A stretch of 64,000 nucleotides of DNA from Rhizobium sp. SG_E_25_P2 (GCF_029892285.1 NZ_JARXVM010000017.1:62001-126000), one strand, 5' to 3'. Numbered from the stretch's first letter, positions 1 to 10,688 are shown. The notes: generated from the sequence alone by a model not told the origin. Translations and numbers: made by a program.

Positions 1-793
1 GCAAGCCGGAGGCGGCGGCGAGCCGCGCGGCGCCGGTCTGCATTGCGCCGCCGGAAAAGACAGCCAGCGAGCCATGGCTGTATTTGTGTCCTGCTGGTGA
101 TTTGTTCGCGAGGTGGTCGCGCCAGAGATCGGGACCATTGATGCGGACAGGACCCGCATGCTTGTCGAGCAAGCGGCGGGGCACGCCGATATCGGCGATC
201 TCGATCTCGCCGCACAGCGCCCTGCCGGGCATCAACAACTGTCCTGGCTTGGCGGCGACGAATGTCACGGTCACCGCAGCCTCGAAGCCGCCGCCGCGCA
301 TTCGGCCGGAATGTCCGCAGACGCCCGAGGGCATGTCCACCGCAATGACCGCCGCGCCCGCCGCCGTCACCTTGGCCGCAAGCGTCATCACGTCGATCGA
401 AAGGTCACGCGACAGACCGGCGCCGAAAAGGGCGTCGATCACGACATCATCAGACGCTGGCTGATATTCCGCCAAAGGCTGCTGTGCGCAGCAGGCGTCG
501 GCGCGCGCGCGCCTGGCGTCATCGGTGGTCGGCGGGGCGAGCGCAAAGACGGCGATCTCCACGCCGGCCTCGGCCAGCGCGGCAGCAGCCACATAGCCGT
601 CGCCGCCATTGTTGCCAGGCCCGCAGAGGATCACGAAGCGGCGCGCGCCCGGATAGCGACGGAGCGCGGCGGCGGAGACCGCCCTGCCCGCTCGCGCCAT
701 CAAGGCGTAGCCCGTTATGCCTGACGCGATGCAGTCGGCGTCAACAGCCGATACAGCCTGTGGTTCAATTAGCATACTATGGTGATTGCTCAT
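1..793 (-). CDS. nnr: Bifunctional NAD(P)H-hydrate epimerase / ADP-dependent dehydratase, 5' part only
   Basis: This cytoplasmic metabolite-repair enzyme restores NAD(P)H that has been damaged by hydration. About 264 residues are visible before the left edge cuts the gene. The N-terminal YjeF_N epimerase domain spans about residues 1–215, with the glycine-rich GPGNNGGDGY motif at 58–67, VDMPSG near 152–157 and FVAAKPG near 178–184. From about residue 230 the sequence (KYSHG, then FSGGAMQTGAA) begins the NnrD kinase-like dehydratase domain, so this is the usual bacterial fusion. The ATG at 793 is the most upstream start; a second in-frame ATG lies at 775. The gene is divergent from glnB. The family call is confident; the missing C-terminal half cannot be checked. 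Confidence 0.9.
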   Translation of the reverse strand, partial: MSNHHSMLIEPQAVSAVDADCIASGITGYALMARAGRAVSAAALRRYPGARRFVILCGPGNNGGDGYVAAAALAEAGVEIAVFALAPPTTDDARRARADACCAQQPLAEYQPASDDVVIDALFGAGLSRDLSIDVMTLAAKVTAAGAAVIAVDMPSGVCGHSGRMRGGGFEAAVTVTFVAAKPGQLLMPGRALCGEIEIADIGVPRRLLDKHAGPVRINGPDLWRDHLANKSPAGHKYSHGSLAVFSGGAMQTGAARLAAASGL

Positions 794-872
794 CGTTTGA
801 GCATCCTAGAAATATCGCAGGGCGAGCGACGTCGCGATTCTCACCGCCGCACTTTGTTCATCGGCAAAATAA

Positions 873-1493
<621 letters not shown>

Positions 1494-1563
1494 CGCCCAA
1501 TAAGACCAAGCCTGCCGGGCAACGGCAGGGAGGAAACATCGTCATAGCAAAGGAAAAACTTCG

Positions 1564-2973
1564 ATGACGACTGCAAAAGACATCATGAAGCAGATCAAGG
1601 ACAACGACGTGAAATTCGTCGACCTCCGCTTCACCGATCCCAAGGGCAAGCTGCAGCATGTGACCATGGACATTTCGGCCGTGGACGAAGACATGTTCGC
1701 CGATGGCGTCATGTTCGACGGTTCCTCGATCGCCGGCTGGAAGGCCATCAACGAGTCCGACATGGTGCTGATGCCGGATCCGGCCACGGTGCATATGGAC
1801 CCGTTCTTCGCCCAGTCCACCATGGTCATCCTTTGCGACATCCTGGATCCGATTTCGGGCGAAGCCTATAATCGCGATCCGCGCGGCACCGCCAAGAAAG
1901 CCGAAGCCTATCTCAAGGCTTCGGGCATTGGCGACACCGTGTTCGTCGGCCCGGAACCGGAATTCTTCGTGTTCGATGACGTCAAGTACAAGGCGGATCC
2001 CTACAACACCGGCTTCAAGCTCGACTCGTCGGAACTGCCGTCCAACGACGACACCGATTACGATTCCGGCAATCTCGGCCACCGCCCGCGCGTCAAGGGC
2101 GGCTATTTCCCGGTTCCGCCGATCGACAGCCTGCAGGACATGCGCTCCGAAATGCTGACCGTGCTCTCCGAAATGGGCGTGGTGGTCGAAAAACAGCATC
2201 ACGAAGTGGCCGCCGCCCAGCACGAGCTTGGCGTCAAGTTCGACACGCTGGTGCGCAACGCCGACAAGATGCAGATCTATAAATATGTCGTGCATCAGGT
2301 CGCCAACGCTTACGGCAAGACGGCAACCTTCATGCCGAAGCCTGTTTTCGGCGACAACGGCTCGGGCATGCACGTCCACCAGTCGATCTGGAAGGACGGC
2401 AAGCCGACTTTCGCCGGCGACGAATATGCCGGCCTGTCGGAAAGCTGCCTCTATTATATCGGCGGCGTGATCAAGCACGCGAAGGCGATCAACGCCTTCA
2501 CCAACCCGACCACCAACTCCTATAAGCGTCTGGTGCCGGGTTATGAAGCGCCGGTTCTCCTGGCCTACTCCGCCCGCAACCGTTCGGCCTCCTGCCGTAT
2601 TCCGTTCGGCTCTTCGCCGAAGGCCAAGCGCGTCGAAGTCCGCTTCCCGGATCCGGCTCAGAACCCCTATCTCGGCTTCGCCGCCATGCTGATGGCCGGC
2701 CTCGACGGCATCAAGAACAAGATCCATCCCGGCAAGGCCATGGACAAGGATCTTTATGACCTGCCGCCGAAGGAACTCAAGAAGATCCCGACCGTCTGCG
2801 GCTCGCTCCGCGAAGCGCTGGAAAGCCTCGACAAGGACCGCAAGTTCCTCACCGTCGGCGGCGTGTTCGACGACGACCAGATCGACAGCTATATCGAGTT
2901 GAAGATGCAGGAAGTCATGCGTTTCGAAATGACCCCGCATCCGGTCGAATTCGACATGTATTATTCCTGCTGA
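1564..2973 (+). CDS. glnA: Type I glutamine synthetase
   Basis: GlnA condenses glutamate and ammonia to glutamine using ATP and forms a cytoplasmic dodecamer. The 469-residue length is typical of the GSI-beta class. Visible motifs are FDGSSIAGW (51–59), the catalytic GPEPEFFVF (about 128–136), the [12 protein letters not shown]-binding stretch near 338–346, and the adenylylation loop LYDLPPKE with the modifiable tyrosine at about 398. GlnE-type adenylylation therefore probably controls its activity, in line with GlnB being encoded just upstream. AAAGGA lies about 9 bases before the ATG. A strong hairpin follows the stop codon. Confidence 0.98.
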   Translation: MTTAKDIMKQIKDNDVKFVDLRFTDPKGKLQHVTMDISAVDEDMFADGVMFDGSSIAGWKAINESDMVLMPDPATVHMDPFFAQSTMVILCDILDPISGEAYNRDPRGTAKKAEAYLKASGIGDTVFVGPEPEFFVFDDVKYKADPYNTGFKLDSSELPSNDDTDYDSGNLGHRPRVKGGYFPVPPIDSLQDMRSEMLTVLSEMGVVVEKQHHEVAAAQHELGVKFDTLVRNADKMQIYKYVVHQVANAYGKTATFMPKPVFGDNGSGMHVHQSIWKDGKPTFAGDEYAGLSESCLYYIGGVIKHAKAINAFTNPTTNSYKRLVPGYEAPVLLAYSARNRSASCRIPFGSSPKAKRVEVRFPDPAQNPYLGFAAMLMAGLDGIKNKIHPGKAMDKDLYDLPPKELKKIPTVCGSLREALESLDKDRKFLTVGGVFDDDQIDSYIELKMQEVMRFEMTPHPVEFDMYYSC

Positions 2974-2998
2974 TCTGTCAGCAGCGACTGAAAAAGAG

Positions 2999-3026
2999 AA
3001 TGGCGGGGTTTTGCCCCGCCATTTGC
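2999..3026 (+). terminator. Terminator after glnA
   Basis: A perfect 10-bp stem (AATGGCGGGG / CCCCGCCATT, loop TTTTG) is followed by a T-rich stretch. It lies between glnA and the converging acetyltransferase gene and could act in both directions. Confidence 0.75.
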
Positions 3027-3050
3027 GTTTCAGGATGTCGACACGTGGTG

Positions 3051-3587
3051 TCAGGGTTCCGGATGCCGGTAGACCAGGCATGGATCGCCGTTCGGCGTCT
3101 GCGCTGACGAGTCAAGAAACGCGCCCATGCGCTCCGCCAGTCGCCGCGATGGATGGTTGTCGGGATCGATATAGGAGACGAGGCTGCTTACACCCGCCTC
3201 CCGGAAGGCGAAATCGCGGGCGGCCGCTGCCGCCTCCGTCGCATAGCCCTTGCCCTCGAAACCATCGAACAGGAGCCAGCCGAGTTCGACTTCGGGATAA
3301 TCGACCGGATGATGCACGGCGACTTCTCCGACCAGGTCGCCCGTCCCGGAAAGCTCCACCGCCCAGCCGCCGAACCCATGGACAGGCCAGTGGCCGATCA
3401 CATTCATGAATCCGTCCCACACCTGCCGGGGCCTGAGGCGACCGCCGATGAACTGTGAGCGGTCGCTGGCGTAGATGGCCAAGAGATGCTCGAAGTCCGG
3501 GGCGCGATAGGGGCGCAGAAGCAGCCGCTCCGTGCGGATAAGCGGCGCCTCGAGCCGCTTTCCGTCCGCTGAGAGATGATCCGTCAC
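3051..3587 (-). CDS. GNAT-family N-acetyltransferase (RimJ/RimL-like)
   Basis: This 178-residue protein has the acetyl-CoA-binding GNAT fold. The N-terminal RTERLLLRPYR opening is typical of the RimJ/RimL group, and the core is VELGWLLFDGFEGKGYATEAAAAARDFAF followed in part by a late strand with NHPSRRLAERMG. The substrate is unknown. The best start is a GTG at 3587 that overlaps the stop codon of the TAXI-type gene (GTGA), so the two are translationally coupled; the reading frame stays open further upstream only inside that gene. The coupling suggests co-expression with the two upstream genes, but no shared pathway can be deduced. Confidence 0.85.
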   Translation of the reverse strand: MTDHLSADGKRLEAPLIRTERLLLRPYRAPDFEHLLAIYASDRSQFIGGRLRPRQVWDGFMNVIGHWPVHGFGGWAVELSGTGDLVGEVAVHHPVDYPEVELGWLLFDGFEGKGYATEAAAAARDFAFREAGVSSLVSYIDPDNHPSRRLAERMGAFLDSSAQTPNGDPCLVYRHPEP

Positions 3588-4618
3588 TGCTTGAGCCGCT
3601 CTTTCAGAAGCTTGAGATAATCGTCGTTCTCGCCGCCCTCGGCGTTCGTCGGCTCCGCCTTGGCGCAAGCAGGCTTGTAATCCGCCGCCAGACCTTCCTT
3701 GACGCAGACGCCGACCTTCCAGCCGGGCGGGATCGCCGTCAGGTCCACCGTCTTCCATTTCGGATGGCCGCTTTCCTTGAGTTGGGCGAGATTGTTGACG
3801 ATCAGGCTGGAGAAGTCGGCCACCGCCTTGCAGCTTTCACGATGATAGGCGTTGCGGGTCTTGTCATAGTCGAAGGTCATCAGCACCGCCTTGACCGAGA
3901 CGACATCCACCGGCTGTTTCTGGAACGGATAGGATTTGGCTTCAATGCGAGCGGGGATATAAGTCGCGAGCAAAGGCGCTTGCGTGATCGGCAGCAGATG
4001 GAATTTTCCGCCGTCGATCTTGTCGGTCTCGAATAGAGCCGCCGGCGCGCCGGCGACATAGAAGAAGGCGTCGATCTTGCCGGCCTGGAGATCCTTGAGC
4101 GCCTGATCCTGATTGATCTCCACCTGATCGGCGTCGACATCGAGAATATCGAGGATCAGGGTCGCGGTGAGAAAGGTGCCGCTGTCGCGCACGCCGACGG
4201 CGACCTTCTTGCCGGCGAGATCTTCGATCGTCTTGATCCCGGTGCGGGCGAGCACATGCACCTCCTCGTTATAGAGCGGGAACATGATGCGCACGCCCTT
4301 CACCGCCTGCTGGATCTCGGGATCATTGGCCTCGAAGGTCTTGAGGTAGTCGAGCACGTCGCTCTGAACGATGCCGAATTGGGTGTTCTTGCGTTTGCGC
4401 ACGCTAGAGAAATTTTCGAGCGAGCCGGCGCTCTCCACCACATTCAGCGTCTGTCCGCAGCTTTTTCCCAACGCAGCGATATCGCGACCGATCTTGATGT
4501 AAGTGCCTTTCGGCCCGCCGGTCATGATGTTCTTTTCAAGCTCCGCAGCTTCGGCGCCAGCGCCGAAAAGCAGTGAGGCTGCTGTCAGCCCAGCCAGAAA
4601 CCAAGTCGCGATACCCAT
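3584..4618 (-). CDS. TAXI-family TRAP transporter solute-binding protein
   Basis: This 344-residue periplasmic binding protein has a signal peptide ending near Ala24 (GAEA|AELEK). The mature start MTGGPKGTYIKIGRDIA and the stretch SAGSLENFSSV are hallmarks of the TAXI family, which normally delivers small carboxylates to a fused TRAP membrane subunit. No TRAP permease gene is present nearby, so it is an orphan: either it works with a permease encoded elsewhere or it has a sensory role. A strong GAGGAGGG ribosome-binding site precedes the ATG. It follows the coiled-coil gene by 14 bases and overlaps the acetyltransferase start, forming a three-gene operon. Confidence 0.86.
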   Translation of the reverse strand: MGIATWFLAGLTAASLLFGAGAEAAELEKNIMTGGPKGTYIKIGRDIAALGKSCGQTLNVVESAGSLENFSSVRKRKNTQFGIVQSDVLDYLKTFEANDPEIQQAVKGVRIMFPLYNEEVHVLARTGIKTIEDLAGKKVAVGVRDSGTFLTATLILDILDVDADQVEINQDQALKDLQAGKIDAFFYVAGAPAALFETDKIDGGKFHLLPITQAPLLATYIPARIEAKSYPFQKQPVDVVSVKAVLMTFDYDKTRNAYHRESCKAVADFSSLIVNNLAQLKESGHPKWKTVDLTAIPPGWKVGVCVKEGLAADYKPACAKAEPTNAEGGENDDYLKLLKERLKQ

Positions 4619-4632
4619 TCAATCCCTCCTCG

Positions 4633-5688
4633 TCAGCACGCGCCGCGCAAATCGCGCAACAGGTTTCGAAGCGCCGCAGCCGGCACGCGTCCGTAAACGG
4701 ATTTCAGCGCATCCGTGACGCATTGTCCATCGCTCAGAAGCTCGAAGAGCTTTTTCTGCTTTGCCGCGGACAAGTTGTCATAACCGGGCATGTCCGCGAG
4801 CGCGCGGCTGACATCGTCGGGATTGCGCGGGCTGACCGGATCATCCGGCTGTGGGTCGGGGCGCGTGTCGGGTTCATCGGGGCGCGGCCGCGTCGGCTCG
4901 ACCTCCGCCAATTGTTTTTCAAGCGCTGCCACTTGCCGCGTCAGTTTGACGATCTCGGTTTCGAAGCCTTTCGCCCGTTCTTCGGCGCGGGCCCGATCGG
5001 CCGCCTCACGTTTGAGACGATCCCGCAATTCCGCCGCTTCGAGCGTCAGGGTCCTGATTTCCCCCTGCAACTGATCGGCGTCACCGATATTGCCCTGGGC
5101 CTGTTTCAGTTCCGCCACCAGGATATCGCGTTCGCGCGTGAGGCGGTCGAGTTCGGCCTGAAGATCTCCGCCATCGGCGAGCGCGGCGCGGAGATCCTTG
5201 ATGGCGGCGTCGCGCGCCGCAAGTGTCTTCTGGGCGAGGGCAAGATCGGCTTCCGCCTGGTCGAGCGATGTCTGCGCGGCGGCGAGATCGCGGACTGTCT
5301 TGTCAGCGCCTTTCAGACGCGCGCGCAGATCCTTGATCTCCTTGGCGAGCGCGACGTCGTCGTTTGAGCCGGCGCGCAGCTGGTCGTTCTCGCTTTGCAG
5401 CGCCTTGAGTTCGGCATCGAGATCGCCGAGTTCCGCCTCCAGTGACTTTTCGCGGGATGCGGCTTTCTGCGCCTGCGCCTTGGCGCCGTCGAGTTCCGTC
5501 CGCAGATCGGAAATCACCTGATCGCGCTCTTCGACAACCGCACCGGTGTCGCCCTGGACATAGCGCGCGGCTCCGTAGCCGCCGCCCGCGCCGATAACGA
5601 GCGCCAGCACGGCCGCAATCAGCGCGCCGGCGGAGCGGCCGGGTTTGGCGCCCGAGGGACCGGCGTCCCTCCCCCATTGATTGACCAT
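4633..5688 (-). CDS. Membrane-anchored coiled-coil protein of unknown function
   Basis: I do not recognise this 351-residue protein. A single membrane segment lies at about residues 21–41 (AGALIAAVLALVIGAGGGYG) after a short N-terminus with Arg and Lys. Residues about 52–260 are a long Glu/Lys/Ala/Asp-rich coiled coil with repeated heptads. A Pro/Asp/Arg-rich linker follows (about 262–290), then a compact C-terminal region of about 60 residues with two cysteines, one of them the last residue. The topology suggests a periplasmic rod with a C-terminal head. GAGGAG precedes the ATG. It leads an operon with the TAXI-type protein and the acetyltransferase. Confidence 0.75.
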   Translation of the reverse strand: MVNQWGRDAGPSGAKPGRSAGALIAAVLALVIGAGGGYGAARYVQGDTGAVVEERDQVISDLRTELDGAKAQAQKAASREKSLEAELGDLDAELKALQSENDQLRAGSNDDVALAKEIKDLRARLKGADKTVRDLAAAQTSLDQAEADLALAQKTLAARDAAIKDLRAALADGGDLQAELDRLTRERDILVAELKQAQGNIGDADQLQGEIRTLTLEAAELRDRLKREAADRARAEERAKGFETEIVKLTRQVAALEKQLAEVEPTRPRPDEPDTRPDPQPDDPVSPRNPDDVSRALADMPGYDNLSAAKQKKLFELLSDGQCVTDALKSVYGRVPAAALRNLLRDLRGAC

Positions 5689-5819
5689 GAAAACTCCTCT
5701 GCCATGTCAGCCGCCTCGATTTCGGTCGGCGATTTGCAGACTGTTATGGCGCGCGAGACCCGACTTGAAAAGCCGCCCAAGCCGCACCAAATTCAGGGAT
5801 GTTCAATCGAGGTGCGGAT

Positions 5820-6149
5820 ATGCGTGAGAGAGTGGCGAAATACCAGATCGGACAGGTGGTCCGGCATCGGGTTTTCCCGTTCCGGGGGGTGATCTTCGAC
5901 GTTGATCCGGAATTCGCGAACACCGAAGAATGGTGGAATTCGATTCCGCCCGAAGTCCGACCGTCCCGGGACCAGCCTTTTTATCATCTTTATGCGGAAA
6001 ATTCGGAGACGGCCTATGTCGCCTATGTTTCCGAGCAAAATCTCATGCTCGACGAAAGCGGCGATCCCTTCCGGCATCCGGCGGTGCTGGCGAATTTCGA
6101 TCCGGAAAGCCGCACGCAATATCGGCCCAAGGCCTTGCAGACCCACTGA
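5820..6149 (+). CDS. hspQ: Heat-shock protein HspQ (YccV-like)
   Basis: HspQ is a small hemimethylated-DNA-binding-type protein; in enterobacteria it acts as a specificity factor for the Lon protease. The 109-residue product carries the family core: IGQVVRHRVFPFRGVIFDVDP, then EEWWNSIP, DQPFYHLYAE and VAYVSEQNLM. I prefer the ATG at 5820, with GAGGTG five bases upstream, over the in-frame ATG at 5799. The gene stands alone between the divergent coiled-coil gene and purC. I saw no clear heat-shock promoter. Confidence 0.92.
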   Translation: MRERVAKYQIGQVVRHRVFPFRGVIFDVDPEFANTEEWWNSIPPEVRPSRDQPFYHLYAENSETAYVAYVSEQNLMLDESGDPFRHPAVLANFDPESRTQYRPKALQTH

Positions 6150-6264
6150 GGATACTGGCGAACGCCCCGTTTCGGCTTGACCTTTGCCCGTGGCGCTGAT
6201 TTATCGGCCCAAGAGCGCGGGGCTTCCCCGCCAGGCGAACTCTGTTTTGAAAGGCTATGGCGCG

Positions 6265-7212
6265 ATGACCGGGCTTCCCGTGCTGGACGATGCGTATATT
6301 CCCGAATTGCCGAATTATTACAAAGGCAAGGTGCGCGACAATTACGATCTGGCCGATGGCAGCAGGGTGATCATCGCCACCGACAGGCTCTCGGCCTTCG
6401 ACCGCATCCTGACCGCCATTCCCTATAAGGGCCGGGTGCTGACTCAGACGGCGCGCTACTGGTTTGAAGCGACCGGCGACATCTGCCCCAATCACGTGAT
6501 TTCCTACCCGCATCCGAATGTGGTGATCGGCAAGCGGCTGGAAATCTTGCCGGTGGAGATCGTGGTGCGCGGCTATCTCGCCGGCACGACCTCCACCTCG
6601 ATCCTCACCAAATACAAGGCCGGCGAACGGACGATGTATGGCGTGACGCTGCCCGACGGCATGCGGGACAATGAGAAGCTTCCTGAAGCCATCATCACGC
6701 CGACGACCAAGGCCTTCGATGGCGGCCATGACGCGCCTTTGTCGGCGGACGAAATCCTGTCACAGCAACTTTTGACAAAAGAGCAGTGGGACACGGTGTC
6801 GGCTTATGCGCTGGCTCTGTTCAAGTTCGGTCAGGAACGCGCCGCCGAGCGCGGATTGATCCTGGCCGACACCAAATATGAGTTCGGGATTGATGCCGAC
6901 GGCAAGATCTTCGTCGCCGACGAAATTCATACGCCGGATTCCTCGCGCTACTGGATGGCCGACAGCTACCAGGCGGCGCTCGACAGCGGCACGCGGCCGG
7001 CGAGCTTCGACAAGGATTTCATCCGCTCCTGGGTGGCCGAACGCTGCGATCCGTACAACGACGAAATCCCCGCCATTCCGGCCGAACTGGTCGAGCAGGC
7101 GTCTGCTGTTTATATTGATGCGTTTGAGCGGATCACCGGTCAGAGTTTTGATCGCTCGACCGGCGGCGTGGCGCTTGCCGATATCCGCGAAAGCCTGAAG
7201 CACCTGTTTTGA
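6265..7212 (+). CDS. purC: SAICAR synthetase (phosphoribosylaminoimidazole-succinocarboxamide synthase)
   Basis: PurC catalyses the ATP-dependent joining of aspartate to CAIR in purine biosynthesis. At about 315 residues it belongs to the long form of the family. Motifs include [30 protein letters not shown] and DTKYEFGID followed by [13 protein letters not shown] chose the ATG at 6265, which follows AAAGG, because homologues begin just before this point; an in-frame TTG or GTG could extend the frame back to 6184. It is monocistronic here and converges on the MBL hydrolase gene. Confidence 0.93.
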   Translation: MTGLPVLDDAYIPELPNYYKGKVRDNYDLADGSRVIIATDRLSAFDRILTAIPYKGRVLTQTARYWFEATGDICPNHVISYPHPNVVIGKRLEILPVEIVVRGYLAGTTSTSILTKYKAGERTMYGVTLPDGMRDNEKLPEAIITPTTKAFDGGHDAPLSADEILSQQLLTKEQWDTVSAYALALFKFGQERAAERGLILADTKYEFGIDADGKIFVADEIHTPDSSRYWMADSYQAALDSGTRPASFDKDFIRSWVAERCDPYNDEIPAIPAELVEQASAVYIDAFERITGQSFDRSTGGVALADIRESLKHLF

Positions 7213-7269
7213 TAATTTGACCGGCAGCCGGCTGGCTGTCGCACTGTCCGCTGACCTCTCGGATCGTCA

Positions 7270-7290
7270 CCCTCGGGCTTGTCCCGAGGG
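7270..7290. repeat. Intergenic palindrome CCCTCGGG-N5-CCCGAGGG
   Basis: A perfect 8-bp inverted repeat with a CTTGT loop lies between the convergent purC and MBL genes. It has no T-run, so it looks more like one of the short palindromic intergenic repeats common in Rhizobiales than a standard terminator. Only one copy was noticed in this window. Confidence 0.5.
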
Positions 7291-7390
7291 CCTACCCACC
7301 TGAACGTCGCATTCGACGATGCCGCGGCAGATGCTCGCCACAAGGGCGAGCATGACGATGGATCGGTTGGCGGTGGGCGGCTTTTGCGCC

Positions 7391-8194
7391 TCAAAGCTCT
7401 ACTTCAATCCGCATCCCGTCATAGGCCGGTTCGACATGGTCAGGGGTTTCCCGCATAACCGTGTCGTAATCGAGCGGAATATGCATATGGGTGAGAATCG
7501 CCCGTTTGGGGCCGATGCGCTCGATCCACTCCATCGCCTGTTCGAGCGACAGGTGGCTCGGGTGACGGCGATATTGCAGGCAGTCGATCACCAGCACGTC
7601 GAGGCCCACGAGCCTTTCCAGCGATTCCTCGGGAAAGTGGCTAACATCGGTGCAATAGGCGACATCGCCAATCCGAAATCCGAGCGAATGGGCGTCGCCA
7701 TGCTGCTGGATCAGCGGCAGGAAGGGGATTGGCCCGCCAGGCCCTCCGACCTCAAAACTGTTGGCGATGTCGATTTCATAGCTGCGCGCAATCGGCGGAT
7801 AGGAACTGCCGACCGGCGTTTCGAACACATAGCGGAAGCCTTCGATCACCCGCTCCAGGGTCACCGGATCGGCCCAGACCGGCATGCGGTGCTCATTCTT
7901 GTAGACGAAGGACCTGATATCATCGATGCCATGCAGATGATCGGCATGGGCATGAGTCAGCACCACGGCATGCAGATCTTCAGCTCCAACGGCCACCATC
8001 TGGCTGCGAAAATCAGGGCCGGTGTCGATCACCACGGATGTCAGCTTGCCGTCATCGGACCATTGCTCCACCAGCAAAGCGGCGCGGCTGCGACGGTTTT
8101 TGGGATTGTTGGGATCGCAGGCGCCCCAATCGCCGGTGATGCGCGGCACGCCGGGCGAAGATGAGCATCCGAGAATCGTAAAGCGTCGCTTCAT
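7391..8194 (-). CDS. MBL-fold metallohydrolase (PhnP-like)
   Basis: This 267-residue protein has the metallo-beta-lactamase fold, with the metal-binding motif THAHADH at residues 80–86 and later histidines in CTDVSHFP and LTHMHIPLDYD. The opening TILGCSSSPGVPRI and the GDWGACDP stretch match the PhnP/pyrroloquinoline-type phosphodiesterase branch. The substrate is probably a cyclic or linear phosphodiester, but this is not proven. It lies 15 bases after the tatD-like gene and is the last member of the metG–tatD–MBL operon, an order often seen in Rhizobiales. Confidence 0.87.
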   Translation of the reverse strand: MKRRFTILGCSSSPGVPRITGDWGACDPNNPKNRRSRAALLVEQWSDDGKLTSVVIDTGPDFRSQMVAVGAEDLHAVVLTHAHADHLHGIDDIRSFVYKNEHRMPVWADPVTLERVIEGFRYVFETPVGSSYPPIARSYEIDIANSFEVGGPGGPIPFLPLIQQHGDAHSLGFRIGDVAYCTDVSHFPEESLERLVGLDVLVIDCLQYRRHPSHLSLEQAMEWIERIGPKRAILTHMHIPLDYDTVMRETPDHVEPAYDGMRIEVEL

Positions 8195-8209
8195 GAGCGA
8201 GGTTCTCCG

Positions 8210-8995
8210 TCAGGCGACACGCGTCATCTTGGAAAAGCAGCGAAAGGCGTTTTCGGTGGTGATCTCAGCGATCTCTTCCGCGCTCACGCCGATTGTTTCC
8301 GCCAGCACAGCCGCCGTGTTGACCACATAAGACGGCTCGTTGCGTTTTCCCCGCCAGGTTTTCGGCGCGAGATAGGGCGCGTCGGTTTCCACCAGCAGCC
8401 GGTCTCGGGGCACCGACGCAGCGATGTCGCGGATATCCTGCGACTTCGGAAAGGTCAGGATGCCCGAGAAAGAGATATAGCCGCCGAGTTCCACACCGAC
8501 GCGCGCCAGTTCCGCCCCCGAAGAGAAGCAATGGAGAAGGAAGGGGAAAGCGCCGCCCGTCTCCGTCTCATCCCTCAGGATCGCCGCCATATCGTCATCG
8601 GCGGCGCGGGAATGGATCACCAGCGGCAGGCCGGTAATGCGTGCGGCGGCGATATGCCGGCGCAGACCGGTCGCCTGCTGCTCGGGCGTCGCATAGTCGT
8701 AGAAATAATCGAGACCCGCCTCCCCGATCGCCACGCATTTCGGATGCTCGGTCAGGGCCACGAGTTCATCCGTCTGGATATCCGGCTCCTCATGCGCATG
8801 ATTGGGATGCGTGCCGACCGAGCAGAACACCTGCGGATAGGTGTCCGCAATCGCCTTGATGCGTTCGAAGCGATGCACCAGCGTCGAGATGGTGATCATC
8901 TGGCCGACGCCGGCCGCCTGAGCGCGAGCGATCAGCTCGTCGCGCTCAGCGTCGAAATCCGGAAAATCCAGATGGCAATGCGTGTCGATCAGCAT
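8210..8995 (-). CDS. TatD-family metal-dependent hydrolase
   Basis: TatD-like proteins are TIM-barrel metal-dependent nucleases. This 261-residue protein shows the N-terminal metal ligands in IDTHCHLDFPDFD, the internal EAGLDYFYD, a histidine in VIHSRAADDD, HCFSSG, and the C-terminal ETDAPYLAPK, all in the order expected for the family. The ATG at 8995 is 8 bases after the metG stop codon, so the two are co-transcribed. The cellular role (DNA repair or RNA processing) remains uncertain. Confidence 0.92.
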   Translation of the reverse strand: MLIDTHCHLDFPDFDAERDELIARAQAAGVGQMITISTLVHRFERIKAIADTYPQVFCSVGTHPNHAHEEPDIQTDELVALTEHPKCVAIGEAGLDYFYDYATPEQQATGLRRHIAAARITGLPLVIHSRAADDDMAAILRDETETGGAFPFLLHCFSSGAELARVGVELGGYISFSGILTFPKSQDIRDIAASVPRDRLLVETDAPYLAPKTWRGKRNEPSYVVNTAAVLAETIGVSAEEIAEITTENAFRCFSKMTRVA

Positions 8996-9002
8996 GCCGA
9001 CC

Positions 9003-10550
9003 TCACGCTTTCGGCGGGAAATATTTCGGGAAGACGCCGGTCGGCGGCGCGATCGTCACGCCGCTCTTGACGCGGCCGTTCGCGCCGAGCGAGGCGAAGT
9101 TCCGGCTCGTAACCGACTCCCCGAAGAGATCGAGCAGCTTTTCGGCCGAGGCTGGCACATAGGGCTGCAGCATCACCGCGATCTGGCGGACGACTTCGAG
9201 CGTCACATAGAGCACGGTTGACATGCGAGCGATATCGCCGGATTTCGCCAGCGCCCAGGGCGCTTGTGCTGCGAAATAGCTGTTGGCTTCCGACGACACG
9301 GCAAACACTGCTGACATCGACTTGTGAATCTGCTGCGTCGCCATTTCTGCGCGGCAAGTCGCGATCGCCTTGTCGGCGAGCGCGATCAGCGCCTCGTCGT
9401 CGGCCGTCAGCGGGCCTGGCTCGGGAATCACGCCTTCAAGATTCTTCGACACCATCGACAGCGAACGCTGGGCGAGATTGCCGATATTGTCGGCGAGATC
9501 GGCGTTGATGCGGTTGGCGATCGCCTCTTCGCTATAGGAGCCGTCCTGGCCGAAGGAGACCTCGCGCAGGAAGAAATGGCGCACCTGATCGCAGCCGAAA
9601 TGTTCGACGAGATCGAAGGGATCGACGACATTGCCGACCGACTTCGACATCTTCTCGCCCTTGTTGAGCAGGAAGCCATGCGCATAGACGCGCTTGGGCA
9701 GCGCCACGCCCGCCGACATCAGGAAAGCCGGCCAGTAAACGGCATGGAAACGGATAATGTCCTTGCCGATGATATGGATCGCCGGCCAGAACTTCCAGCG
9801 CTCATGGCTCTCGTCAGGATAACCTGCCGCAGTGATGTAGTTGGTCAGCGCGTCGACCCAGACATACATCACATGCTTGGGATCGCCCGGAACCGGAATG
9901 CCCCAATCGAAGGTGGTGCGCGACATCGAGAGATCGCGCAGGCCGGATTTCACGAAGGAGACAACCTCGTTGCGGCGCTCGTCGGGGCCGATGAAATCTG
10001 GCTGGGCCTCATAAAGCGCAAGCAGTTTGTCCTGATAGTTGGAGAGACGGAAGAAATAGCTTTCCTCCTCCACCCATTCCACCGGCGTGCCCTGCGGCCC
10101 GTAGCGTACGCCATCGGCGCGCAGCTCGGTTTCGCCTTCCTGATAATAGGCCTCGTCGCGGACCGAATACCAGCCGGAATAGCTGTCCTTGTAGATGTCG
10201 CCGGCCTCGACCATCTTGGTCCAGATGGCCTGCACCGACTTGTAGTGGCGCTCTTCCGTGGTGCGGATGAAATCGTCATTGGAGGCGTTGAGAAGCGCGC
10301 CCATGCGGCGGAATTCGGCGGAATTGCGGTCGGCCAGTTCGCGCGGCGTCAGGTCCTGGGCGCGCGCGGTCTGCTGCATTTTCTGACCATGCTCGTCGGT
10401 GCCGGTGAGGAAGAACACCTCGCGTCCATCAAGTCGCTGGAACCGCGCCAGCGCATCGGTCGCGATCAATTCATAGGCATGGCCGATATGCGGCTTGCCA
10501 TTGGGATAAGAGATCGCCGTGGTGATGTAAAAGGGCGAATTATCGGTCAT
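9003..10550 (-). CDS. metG: Methionyl-tRNA synthetase
   Basis: MetG charges tRNA-Met in the cytoplasm. The 515-residue class I enzyme has the HIGH signature at residues 21–24 (KPHIGHAYE) and KMSKS near residue 300 ([11 protein letters not shown]). The connective region ([15 protein letters not shown]) has no CxxC pairs, so this is the form without zinc knuckles, and no C-terminal EMAP-type tRNA-binding domain is present; both are normal for the shorter bacterial type. It heads the metG–tatD–MBL operon. No obvious ribosome-binding site precedes the ATG. Confidence 0.96.
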   Translation of the reverse strand: MTDNSPFYITTAISYPNGKPHIGHAYELIATDALARFQRLDGREVFFLTGTDEHGQKMQQTARAQDLTPRELADRNSAEFRRMGALLNASNDDFIRTTEERHYKSVQAIWTKMVEAGDIYKDSYSGWYSVRDEAYYQEGETELRADGVRYGPQGTPVEWVEEESYFFRLSNYQDKLLALYEAQPDFIGPDERRNEVVSFVKSGLRDLSMSRTTFDWGIPVPGDPKHVMYVWVDALTNYITAAGYPDESHERWKFWPAIHIIGKDIIRFHAVYWPAFLMSAGVALPKRVYAHGFLLNKGEKMSKSVGNVVDPFDLVEHFGCDQVRHFFLREVSFGQDGSYSEEAIANRINADLADNIGNLAQRSLSMVSKNLEGVIPEPGPLTADDEALIALADKAIATCRAEMATQQIHKSMSAVFAVSSEANSYFAAQAPWALAKSGDIARMSTVLYVTLEVVRQIAVMLQPYVPASAEKLLDLFGESVTSRNFASLGANGRVKSGVTIAPPTGVFPKYFPPKA

Positions 10551-10688
10551 TCGCAGTATTGCCTTGCCTGTCGATTGCTGTTGTTGCAGCGCTTCTAAGC
10601 CTTATTTCGGGCGGCTGCAAACATGAATCGAATTTCCTTTCCAAAACTCATCCAAGTGTGCAGGCCGTGGGATAGACCGCGCCGTTTG

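Noticed and set aside
7140-7394. Minus-strand frame encoding VGPRDKPEGDDP
   Set aside because: This peptide is a translation artefact of the palindromic intergenic repeat at 7270–7290 and is common in wrongly annotated frames.
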